The notes below the pieces were generated by a model. The model was not told the origin of the DNA and ran no database searches. It saw only the letters and a program-made list of their open reading frames with translations. A stretch of DNA of 64,000 nt, from positions 670,270,640 through 670,334,639 of the forward strand of contig NC_133325.1 of assembly GCF_042186555.1 (NCBI RefSeq). The letters are read 5' to 3'. This DNA is from Aquarana catesbeiana (Eukaryota > Chordata > Amphibia > Anura > Ranidae). Shown one piece after another: positions 24,201-34,142 of the stretch (within the stretch, counting starts at the first letter, position 1; every line of letters starts with the position of its first letter). The position numbers were made by a program, and so were the translations under genes.

Positions 24201-25265
24201 TCCCCATCCACGCCCAGCACCATCCATCCATCCATCCCTCTCCACAATGCATCCCCATCCACGCCCAGCACCATCCATTCATCCCTCTCCACAATGCATC
24301 CCCATCCATGCCCAGCACCATCCATCCCTCTCCACCATGCATCCCCATCACCACCTAGCACTATCCATCCATCCCTCTCCACCATGCATCCCCATCCAGC
24401 ACCATCCATCCCTCTCCACCATGCATCTCCATCTCCACCAAGCACTATCCATCCATCCATCCCTCTCCACCATGCACCCCCATCCCCACCCAGCACTATC
24501 CATCCATCCATCCCTCTCCACCATGCATCCCCATTCCCACCCAGCACTATCCATCCATCCCTCTCCACCATGCATCCCCATCCCCACCCAGCACTATCCA
24601 TCCATCCCTCTCCACCATGCATCCCCACCCAGCACTATCCATCCATCCCTCTCCACCATGCATTCTCATCCCCACCCAGCACTATCCATCCATCCCTCTC
24701 CACCATGCATTCTCATCCCCACCCATCACTATCCATCCATCTATCCCTCTCCACAATGCATCCCTATCCACGCCCAGCACCATCCATCCATCCCTCTACA
24801 CAATGCATCCCTATCCACACCCAGCACCATCCATCCATCCCTCTCCACAATGCATCCCCATCCACGTCCAGCACCATCCATCCATTCCTCTCCACAATAC
24901 ATCCCCATCCACACCCAGCACCATCCATCCCTCTCCTCAATACATCCCCATCCACACCCAGCACCATCCATCCCTCTCCACAATACATCCCCATCCACAC
25001 CCAGCACCATCCATCCCTCTCCATAATACATCCCCATCCTCATCCAGCACCATCCATCCCTCTCCACAATGCATCCCCATTTACATCCAGCATTAAAATA
25101 GTGTTAAAATAAAAGTGGGTGCACCAAAGAACTCAGGGGATGGCCAGTGGGCAGATTCAGTGGGACGGCCAGTGGGTGGGCCCTGAGGAATGTTGGTGGT
25201 CAGGCCCCGGGGGGCCCAGGCCTAAAGCTGTGTAAGGGGCCCCAAAATTTCTGATGGCTGCCCTG
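21264..25265. mobile_element. 4.0-kb hAT-like element carrying a minisatellite
   Basis: CCCAACAG is duplicated at 21256-21263 and 25266-25273. Removing the unit joins tctgtcacccaacag smoothly to tcaccaacagtcacccc, which continues the same motif. The ends CGGGGTGGCG and GGCTGCCCTG are only weakly inverted. The right end (ggggccccaaaatttctgat) resembles hAT families. No transposase. Confidence 0.55.
21646..25095 (+). repeat. 3.4-kb minisatellite, 47-bp unit with higher-order structure
   Basis: The unit is CATCCATCCCTCTCCACCAT then GCATCCCCATCCCCACCCAG then CACTATC, with length variants from extra CATC. Blocks of variants recur: 21.65-22.2, 22.2-22.6 and 22.65-23.1 kb share order, and 23.0-23.4 resembles 24.0-24.4 kb. 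The plus strand has very few G. The 1127-, 934- and 588-codon frames here are artefacts of the repeat. Confidence 0.95.
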
Positions 25266-25274
25266 CCCAACAGT

Positions 25275-25705
25275 CACCAACAGTCACCCCATAAAGTGCA
25301 CCTGTCACATAAGAGACTGCCATCAGTGACCATCAGTGGTGACCAGTGCCTATCACCCATCAGTGACCGTCAGCGGTGCACCCGTCACCCATCAGTGACA
25401 GTGCCCTGTCACCCATCACCCGTCACCCATCGGTGACCGTCAGCGTTGCATCCGTCACCCATCAGTGCCCGTGGCCTGTCACCCATCACCCATCAGTGAC
25501 CGTGGCCTGTCACCCATCACCCGTCACCCATCAGTGACCGTGGCCTGTCACCTGTCTGTGACCATCACCCGTCAGTGGCCATCACCCATCACCGTCCGTG
25601 GCCTGTCACCCATCAGTGACCATCGCCTGTCATCCATCAGTGACCATCGCTCATCACACCGTCATCATCTATCAGTGACCGTCACCTGCCACCCGTCACA
25701 CAGCC
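25275..25705 (+). repeat. CATCAGTGACC / CACCCATCACCCGT tandem array
   Basis: Irregular 10-25-bp units lie just upstream of the transposase start. Their complement (GGTCACTGATGGGTG) resembles the GGCACTGATGGGCACTGAT array in the short TTAA element at 38946-39756. Confidence 0.8.
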
Positions 25706-25714
25706 ATCAGAGTC

Positions 25715-27655
25715 ATGTCCAAAAGATTATATACCAGTGAGGAGGCGTTCCAGATCCTCTCCACGACTGATGAGAGCAGCGGGGAGTTCTCATCAGATTC
25801 CAATTCTGATTCAGAATCAAATTCAGCATTTAAACCGATTGAGAGTAGTGAATCGGCAAATGATTTGGATGAAGAATGGGTTCCTCCTAAAAGGGAAACC
25901 AGGCAGCCGCCAGCAACCAGGATTATAGTCCCAGTACCAGCACTGCCGCCAACAATAGGCCCCAAGAACAAATTCCCAGGCCCAGTACCAGCGCTGAAGC
26001 CAGCGATAGGCCCCGGAAACAAATGCCCAGTACCAGTGCTGCGCCGGCGATAGGCCCCCGGGAACAAATGCCCAGACCCAGTACCAGTGCTGCCACATCA
26101 CGCCTGAGTACCAGCACAGGAAGTTCAAATCCCCCAACTAATGGAGTGTCACGTCCCCCAAGAGCCAGGGCCTCTACATACATGCCAGATGGCGTTGCCA
26201 ACCCAACATGGCTGCCTACCGACTCGGGATCACCAATTATTCCCCCTTTCACAGCACAACAGGTATGCAAGCCAACACCCAAAATTTCACAGAGATCGAT
26301 TGCTTTTTTCTGTTTTTGCCCGACACTTTACTGCAATTCATTGTGGACCAGACCAATTTATATGCCCAGCAGTATATTGCCAATAACCCCCAATCATCAT
26401 ATGCCCGTCTGTTTGAGGGAGAGATCTGAATTTGGAGGAGTTAAAATTGTTTATGGGCCTCACCATAAACATGGGGCTTACAAAAAAAAAATGAAGGACA
26501 TGCCTATTGGTCCACCAACCCCATCCACCACATGCCCATTTATTCTACCAAAATGTCCAGGTCCCGGTACGAGATGATTATGCGACTCCTTCAATTTAGC
26601 GACAACACCCAGTGCCCTCCCCGCAATCATCCAAATTACGATAAGTTATATAAAATTCTCCCACTGATGAATTTCTTTTCCCAACAATTTGCAGAACTCT
26701 ATGCCCCCAATCAGCATATATGTGTAGATGAGTCCCTGGTACCCTTTTCAGGCCGGCTAGGAATAAAGCAATACATTTCTAGCAAAAGGGCCAAATACGG
26801 AGTCAAATTTTACAAGCTCTGTGAGAGAGCCACGGGATATCTGTATGCGTTTCGCATATATGAAGAAAGAGATTCCCAGCTCCAGCCCCCTGAGTGCCCT
26901 GCCTACGTGGGCACAACTGGAAAAATTGTATGGGACCTGGCATACCTACTTCTGAACAAAGGATATCACATATACCTTGACAACTTCTACACCAGCCTGC
27001 CCCTTTTCAAACACTTATACATCACAAAAACCCTGGCCTGCGGAACCTCCAGAAAGAATAGGAAGGGCTTCCCACAATCTCTAGCGAACAAAAAGCTGCG
27101 AAGGGGGGAAAGAGCAACATTGAGATGCAACAAAGTGCTGGCTTTGAGGTGGAAGGATAAAAGGGACATCCATCACCCATGATGACACCACAATTAAGGT
27201 TCAAAGAAGACGAGGTCCCATTGAAAAGCCAACATGTGTCCAAGATTACAATCTCTACATGGGGGGGGCATGGATTTCAATGATCAAATGATTCAGCCCT
27301 ATTTGTCAATAAGGAGGTCCCGATTCTGGTACAAGAAGGTAGCAATTTATCCCATCCATTTGGCCAGTTATAATTCCTACGTAGTCTACACCAAATCCAT
27401 GGAAAGCCCGCCCCTTTCCAAAAATTCATAGAAGAAGTCGTCACGTCCCTCATCTATCACAAACAAAGACCCCCCCCCCCAGAAGACCTTTGCTCTGATG
27501 CTGTTAGCCGACTTCATGATCGGCATACAACATTCCACCACCTGAAGCAGGCCGAAGACGGCAAAAAAAATGTTGCGTGTGCAGCGTGTCCCTCCCAACC
27601 TGGCCTTTGCATTGGTGAATGCTCCCAACTTTATCATACATCCCTAAAATATTAG
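25715..27655 (+). pseudogene. piggyBac-type DDD transposase, frameshifted
   Basis: The protein cuts and pastes DNA at TTAA sites. It starts MSKRLYTSEEAF followed by an acidic Ser/Asp/Glu stretch and a PSTSA-repeat linker. NFTEIDCFFLFLPDTLLQFI follows, then LEELKLFMGLTINMGL, then TKMSRSRYEMIMRLLQF. The catalytic Asp residues are CVDES (codon 26727), YLDNFYTS (26979) and GGMDFNDQ (27273). The end is a Cys-rich tail (VACAACPSQPGLCIGECSQL) with stop TAG at 27653. Frameshifts lie near 25.92, 26.26, 26.43, 27.17, 27.26 (a G run) and 27.43 kb, so it is inactive. Layout and length (about 600 codons) agree with vertebrate piggyBac transposases such as Xenopus Uribo. Confidence 0.88.
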
Positions 27656-27724
27656 CCCATATTTTTAACCATTTCCCCATTTTCATCATCTGTGCTGACC
27701 ATTTTCCATGCTTCCCCAAATAAC

Positions 27725-28040
27725 CATGCCACTGCCTTCCACGTGAACTGACCCTGGCCTGTTTTTTGACAATGCTTCTGCCTACCGTTTGGACTGCTTT
27801 CACGTGAATTGACCCTGGCCTGTTTTTTGACTATGTCTCTGCCTACCGTTTGGACTGCTTCCATGTGAACTGACCCTGGCCTGTTTTGTGACTATGCCTC
27901 TGCCTACTGTTTGGACTGTTTCCACGTAAACTGAGCCTGTTTTATCAACTATGCTTCTGCCTACCACTTGGACTGCTTGCACGTGAACTGACCCTGGCCT
28001 GTTTTATGGACTATGCTTTTGCCTACCGCTTGGACAGATC
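27725..28040 (+). repeat. Tandem array, about 61-bp unit, 5 copies
   Basis: The unit is CTGCCTACCGTTTGGACTGC, then ttccacgtgaactgaccctg, then gcctgttttttgactatgcct. It lies between the transposase stop and the right terminal region of the 10.7-kb element. Confidence 0.85.
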
Positions 28041-28594
28041 TGTTGCCCTGCTACTGTAGTACACAAGGGTCTCACATATGTGAGGGGCTCCAGAATTGTT
28101 TTTCCGGATGGAGAAAACTATTTTTTTTGTTTTCTCCAGGTTTTGTAATTTCTGGTTTAGGGTCTGGAGTAGCTGTAGCAAGAGGCAGTTTGTTTATGAA
28201 GGGCTGGAGAGCGGTACAATAATGAGTGTCTGCAGGTATCAGTGTACCAGGACCAATATTATGGCTGTGCTGGCTGTCTCTACCTGGACAATTTCTATGG
28301 ACAAATGCTTTGGCTGTGCTGACAATATCCTTGTGCTGACTGTAGACAATATTCCTGCCTGCTGCCTGGATAATTACTATTGCTGTCGCCAAGCACATCC
28401 CTGCCTGCTGCCTGGACCAGTGCTCTCCTCTGTGAACATTACTAAAAGCACAGGTAATGCTTTTTTTTTTACCCTTTCCGCAGTAGAATTTATTTTGGAT
28501 TGTAATTCTTGGTATGTACATGCTATGTTTTAGAAATATGAAGGGCCTTCAAAAATGATAGGTTGCCAGGAAATTATATATGTACAGTAATTTA

Positions 28595-30251
28595 CAGTAT
28601 CTCACAAAAGTGAGTACACCCCTAACATTTTTGTAAATATTTTATTTATATTATCTTTTTTATTTATATATCTTTTCATGTGACAACACTGAAGAAATTA
28701 CACTTTACTACAATGTAAAGTAGTGAGTGTACAGCTTGTATAACAGTGTAAATTTGCTGTTCCCTCAAAATAACTCAACACACAGCTATTAATGTCTAAA
28801 CCGTTGGCAACAAAAGTGAGAAAACCCCTAAGTGAAAATGTCCAAATTAGGCTCAATTAGCCATTTTCCCTCCCCGGTGTCATGTGACTTGTTAGTGTTT
28901 CAAGGTCTCAGGTGTGAATGGGGAGCAGGTGTGTTAGATTAGGTGTTATCGCTTTCACTCTCTCATACTGGTCACTGGAAGTTCAACATGGCACCTCATG
29001 GCAAAGAACTGAGGATCTGAAAAAAAGAATTTTTGCTCTACATAAAGATGGCATAGGCTATAAGAAGATTGCCAAGACATTGAAACTGAGCTGCAGCACG
29101 GTGGCCAAGACCATACAGTGGTTTAACAGGACAGGTTTCACTCAGAACAGGCTTCGTCATGGTCAACCAAAGGAGTTGAGTGCACATGCTCAGCGTCATA
29201 TCCAGAGGTTGTTTTTGGGAAATAGATGTATGAGTCCTGCCAGCATTGCTGCAGAGGTTGAAGGGGTGGGGGGTCAGACTGTCAGTGTTTAGACCATACG
29301 CTGCACACTGCATCAAATTGGTCTGCATGGCTGTCTTCCCAGAAGGAAGTCTCTTTTAAAGATAATGCACAAGAAAGCCCGCAAACAGTTTGCTGAAGAC
29401 AAGCAGACTAAGGACATGGATTATTGGAACCATGTCCTGTGGTCTGATGAGACCAAGATAAACTTATTTGGTTCAGATGGTGTCAAGCGTGTGTGGCGGC
29501 AACCAGGTGAGGAGTACAAAGACAAGTGTGTCTTGCCTACAGTCAAGCATGGTGGTGGGAGTGTCATGGTCTGGGGCTTCATGAGTGCTGCCGACACTGG
29601 GGAACTACAGTTCATTGAGGGAACCATGAATGCTAACATGTACTGTGACATACTGAAGCAGAGCATGATCCCCTCCCTTCGGAGACTGGGCCGCAGGGCA
29701 GTATTCCAACATGATAACGACCCCAAACACACCTCCAAGACGACCACTGCCTTGCTAAAGAAGCTGAGGGTAAAGGTGATGGATTGACCAAGCATGTCTC
29801 CAGACCTAAACCCTATTGAGCATCTGTGGGACATCCTCAAATGGAAGGCGGAGAAGCGCAAGGTCTCTAACATCCACCAGCTCCATGATATCATCCTGGA
29901 GGAGTGGAAGAGGACTCCAGTGGCAACCTGTGAGGCTCTGGTGAACTCCATGCCCAAGAGGATTAAGGCAGTGCTGGAAAATAATGGTGGCCACACAAAA
30001 TATTGACACTTTGGGTCCAATTTGGACATTTTCACTTAGGAGTGTACTCACTTTTGTTGCCAGCGGTTTAGACATTAATGGTTGTGTGTTGAGTTATTTT
30101 GAGGGGACAGCAAATTTACACTGTTATACAAGCTGTACACTCACTACTTTACATTGTAGCAAAGTGTCATTTCTTCAGTGTTGTCACATTAAAAGATATA
30201 ATAAAATATTTACAAAAATGTGAGGGGTGTACTCACTTTTGTGAGGTGCTG
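28595..30251 (+). mobile_element. Tc1/mariner element, 1657 bp
   Basis: Flanked by TA (28593-28594, 30252-30253). The ends CAGTATCTCACAAAAGTGAG and CTCACTTTTGTGAGGTGCTG are inverted with two mismatches. It sits inside the right arm of the 10.7-kb element. Confidence 0.9.
28988..30006 (+). pseudogene. Tc1 transposase (DD34E) with stops and a frameshift
   Basis: The family start ATGGCACCTCATGGCAAAG is at 28988, but a small deletion after GAACTG shifts the frame. From 29014 it reads LKKRIFALHKDGIGYKKIAK (HTH), then RHGQPKELSAHAQRHIQRL. Catalytic residues are Asp in VLWSDETK, Asp in FQHDNDPKHTS and Glu in PDLNPIEHLW, so the DDE triad is intact. Two in-frame stops interrupt it: TAG at 29290 and TGA at 29785, the latter where Trp is expected before PSMSPDLNP. 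It ends TGA at 30004. Full family length (about 340 codons), inactive. Confidence 0.92.
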
Positions 30252-31655
30252 TATAGTCCTAGAATGCTTGATGGTGCTACTTGGATGTTGGGCCTCTGTA
30301 TGTGGCCAGGCTGTGTAAAAGTCTCACACATGTGGTATCGCCATACTCAGAAGAAGTAGCAGAATGTATTTTGGGGTGTCATTTTTGCTATGTACATGCT
30401 ATGTGTTGGAAATATCTGATAAATGGACAACTTTGTGTAAAAAAAAAAAAAAATGCATTTTCAGTTTTTTCCCACAGTTTCCAAAAACTTCTCGGAAAAA
30501 AATTAACCGTTCAAAAGACTCATTATGCCTCATAGATTATACGTTGGGGTGTTTGCTTTCCAAAATGGGGTCATTTTGTGGGCAATTCCATTGTCCTGGT
30601 GCTCCAGGGCCTTCAAAAGTGTAATAGTTGAGAAATGAGATGTGTAATTTATGCTCGTAGAACGCCTGAAGGTGCTACTTCAATGTGGGGCCTTTGTATG
30701 TGGCCAGGCTGTGTAAAAAGTCTCACACATGTGGTATCGCCATACTCGGGAAAAGTAGCAGAATATATTTTGGGGTGTAATTTGTTGTATGCATATGCTC
30801 TGTGAGAGAAATATCCTGTTAATATGACAATTTTGTAAACAAACAAAAAAAAAACTTTATTTTGCAAAGAATTGTGGGAAAAAATGACAACTTAAAAAAC
30901 TCACCATGCTACTTACTTAATACCTTGGAATGTCTACTTTCTAAAAAGACGTCATTTGGGGGTTATTTGTACTTTTCTGACTTGTTTGTGTCTCCAGAAA
31001 TGAGATAGGCCTTCAATACATCAGGTGTGATCAGATGTGATCAATTTTCAGTGATTGGCACCATAGTTTGTAGACTCTAACTTTCACAAAGACCAAATAA
31101 TATACACTAATTTGGGTTATTTTTACCAAAGATATGTTGTGGTATAAATGTTGGCCAAATTGTTTGAAGAAAATTACTAAATTGCAAAATTATATGACAA
31201 AAAGAAAAAAATGGCATTTTTTTCACAAAATTTGCGGTCTTTTTTTATTTGTAGCACAAAAAATAAAAACCCACTAGTGATTAAATACCACCAAAAGAAA
31301 GCTCTATTTGTGTGAAAAAAAGGATGTAAATTTCATATGGGTACAGCGTTGCATGACTGAGTAATTGTCATTAAAAATGTGAGAGCGCTGAAAGCTGAAA
31401 ATTGGTCTGGGAAGGAAGGGGTTGTAAGTGCCCTGTATTGAAGTGGTTAAACTCCTAATTTAACTTTTCTTGTGCATATTTTGCTCCCTCTATATGATGT
31501 TTTATTGTATGTGGATAATCGATACTCTATGTGCTACTTTCACTCTGGTGCTTTTGTTATGACATCTACTGTAGTGTATGACTTTTCTTCGATATTTTGC
31601 TCATGTTTTTGTACTGTCATTGTTTGTCCAATAAAAAAATATTTTAATGTTGCCT

Positions 31656-32314
31656 TATGAGTTTATGTGAAATCTCCATTAATAACTGTAAAATATTGTA
31701 ATAATGAATATATTTCATTTAGCTGGCATCTATGAAAGCCGGGCAAAAAGGGTTTCATTTAAGCTTTTGCTAAGAGCAGAGAATGTGGGCCAAGGCTTGT
31801 ATATACAAACAATGCAGAGCCAATTCCATTGTTTTACACCTACTCCTTTCAAAGGATTTGCATGAAAGGGGGCCGACTTATGGAGTCAGTCCTCCAATCA
31901 TGATCCAAGCTAGGCCAACCAATGAGACATTAGCCTGGTTTGATATACTCAGAGCCAAGGGGGAGGTAACGCTCTCTTTCTGATAGACCAGCAAGCTGAA
32001 AGGAACTTGGGTAAGGATGGGTAATTATGGGAAAGGAATGCCCTTTTACTTGTAACTAAATATGTGTGCAGATTACTGTATTGAGGAATATACCCTGTAT
32101 TCCTTCATGGAAATACTTTATTTCAACCTAATATTTTCTTCCTTGGTGTAAGACAATAGATGATTGTGTATAGCTAGACTTTCAACTGCTTCCTAATAAA
32201 TGTTATTATATTTGAAGCTTTCACTCTTGGTCGAAAAGAACTCTTATTTAACCCACATCATATCTATGAGATATGAAAAAATCTTAAATATAGATTTTTC
32301 AGGGTAACATTATA
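31656..32314. other. No gene seen
   Basis: Bases 31.74-32.23 kb include an AATAAA at 32196-32201 and could be part of an LTR or UTR. No terminal motif pair, exon or transposase is visible. Confidence 0.25.
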
Positions 32315-32318
32315 TTAA

Positions 32319-34138
32319 CCACTTGACCACTGGGCACTTAAACCCCCTTAATAACCAGACCAATTTTCAGCTTTTGGTGCTCTCACATTTTAAATGACAA
32401 TTACTCAGTCATGCAACACTGTATCTATATGACTTTTTTGTCCTTTTTTTCACACAAATAGAGCTTTCTTTTGGTGGTATTTATTCACCGCTGGGTTCTT
32501 TATTTTTTGCGCTATAAAAGAAAAAAGACCGAAAAATCTGTAAAAAAATAAATTTTTCTTCGTTTCTGTTATAAAATTTTGAAAATTAGTAATTTTTCTT
32601 CATATATTTTGGCCAAAATTTATACCGCTACATATCTTTGGTAAAAATAACCCAAATTAGTGTATATTATTTGGTCTTTGTGAAAGTTATAGCGTCCACA
32701 AGCTATGGTACCAATATCTGAAAATTGATCACACCTGAAGTACTGACGGCCTATCTCATTTCTTGAGACCCTAACATGCCAGAAAAGTACAAATACCCCC
32801 CAAATGACCCCTTTTTGGAAAGAAGACATTTCAAGGTATTTAGAAAGATGCATGATGAGTTTTTTGAAGTTGTCATTTTTTCCCACAATTCTTTGCAAAA
32901 TCAAGTTTTTTTTTTTTCTTTTTTTTTTTTTCACAAAATTGTCATATTAGCAGGTTATTTCTCACACACAGCATATGCATACCACAAATTACACCCCAAA
33001 ACACATTCTGCTATTACTCCCGAGTATGGCGATACCACATGTGTGAGACTTTTACACAGCGTGGCCACATACAGAGGCCCAACATGCAGGGGAGCACCTT
33101 CAGGCGTTCTGGAGCAGCCAGGCCAATTCTGACATTTCTCTCCTACATGTAAAAATCATCATTTATTTGCTAGAAAATTACATAGAACCCCAAAACATTA
33201 TATATGTTTTTTTAGCAAAGACCCTAGAGAATACAATAGCGGTCATTGCAACTTTTTATCTCGCACGATATTTGCGCAGCAATTTTTGGAACGCGTTTTT
33301 TTTGGAAAAAAAACAGTTTTTTGCTTTAAAAAAAAAACAAAACAGTAAGGTTAGCCCAATGTTTTTGCATAATATGAAAGATGAAGTTACGCCGAGTTAA
33401 TAGATACCTAACATGTCACCTTTCAAAATTGCACACGCTTGTGGAATGGCGCCAAACTTCACCACTTAAAAATCCCCATAGGCGACGCTTTAAAATTTTT
33501 TACTGGTTACAAATTTTGAGTTACAGAGGAGGTCTAGGGCCAAAATTATTGCTCTCGCTCTACCGATCGCAGCGATACCTCACATGTGTGGTTTGAACAC
33601 CGATTTCATATGTGGGCGGGACTTACGTATGCGTTCGCTTCTGCATGCGAGCACACGGACAGGGGCGCTTTAAAAAATTTTTATTTTTTTTATTGTTCAT
33701 TTTACTTTATTTATTTTAGTTTGACACTTTTTTCCAAAAAAAAAAAAATTTTTGATCACTTTTATTCCTATTACAAGGAATGTAAACATCCCTTGTAATA
33801 GGAATATGGCATGACAGGTCCTCTTTACAGTGAGATATGGGGTCAATAAGACCCCACATCTCACCTCTAGGCTGTTCCTGAAATAAAAAAAAAAAAGATC
33901 CTGGCTTCGATCATAGCGGTGAGTCGGTAGAAGCACCGGAGGGCGGCGGGAGGGGGGGGTCCCCTCTCGCCTCCCGTAAGAACGATCAAGCAGTGTAACA
34001 GCCGCTACGATCATTCTTATGGTGTAGGGAATCGCCGGCTGAAAAAGATGATATCTGAATGATGCCTGTAGCTGCACCCATCATTCAGATATCCCCGCAC
34101 AAAGTCAAGGACGTCGTATGACGGAAGGCGGGAAGTGG
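32319..34138 (+). mobile_element. TTAA-target piggyBac-like element, 1820 bp, non-coding
   Basis: TTAA at 32315-32318 and 34139-34142. Begins CCACTTGACCACTGGGC and ends AAGGCGGGAAGTGG. The left two thirds match the right arm of the 10.7-kb element in inverse. The right third has GC-rich text with GACGTCGTATGACG. It contains a two-hairpin module (33764-33864). Confidence 0.82.
33764..33864. repeat. Two-hairpin module
   Basis: ATTCCTATTACAAGG pairs perfectly with CCTTGTAATAGGAAT (33764-33805). GTGAGATATGGGGTC pairs with GACCCCACATCTCAC with one mismatch (33830-33864). The spacer TGACAGGTCCTCTTTA is shared with 6938-6953. Confidence 0.75.
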
Positions 34139-34142
34139 TTAA

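Larger units (their letters stand above)
20704..31446. mobile_element. Candidate 10.7-kb autonomous-type piggyBac-like element
   Basis: TTAA at 20700-20703 and 31447-31450. The left end (CCGCCCGCCC...TCATATGACG) and right end (GGAAGGAAGGGG...GCCCTGTATTGAAGTGG) are the two ends of the short TTAA MITEs in inverse orientation. It encloses a broken piggyBac transposase (25715-27655). LINE sequence flanks both sides. The first seven left bases (CAAATTG) deviate from CCACTTC. Nested within it are a hAT-like element (21264-25265) and a Tc1 (28595-30251). The pairing of the ends is inferred. Confidence 0.65.
28460..31446 (-). repeat. Right arm of the 10.7-kb element, split by Tc1
   Basis: Interior modules (ccatactcgggaaaagtagc, tatttggggtgtaatttgt) are duplicated here at 28.47-28.59, 30.25-30.65 and 30.65-30.87 kb. 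They match 32.9-33.1 kb in inverse. Adjoining the Tc1, ggccttcaaaaatgatagg ... tagtcctagaatgcttg rejoins like the intact copy at 30610-30670. Confidence 0.65.
13890..31650 (+). mobile_element. L1/Tx1-type LINE, 5'-truncated, split by four insertions
   Basis: ORF2 pieces occur at 13.92-14.41, 17.01-17.54, 18.54-19.43 and 19.96-20.70 kb. After the 10.7-kb TTAA element, 31451-31650 continues as a 3' UTR ending ccaataaaaaaatattttaa. Removing each insert and one copy of its duplication restores collinearity. The insertions are hAT-like (14412-17002), TTAA MITE (17547-18539), 522-bp retroposon-like (19428-19949) and piggyBac-like (20704-31446). The endonuclease half is missing. Confidence 0.7.

Noticed and set aside
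21554..25112. Open frames of 1127, 934, 588 and 447 codons rich in HPSPP, STMHPHPHP and similar
   Set aside because: They coincide with the 47-bp minisatellite, exist in all three plus frames and partly on the minus strand, and have no domain or initiation context.
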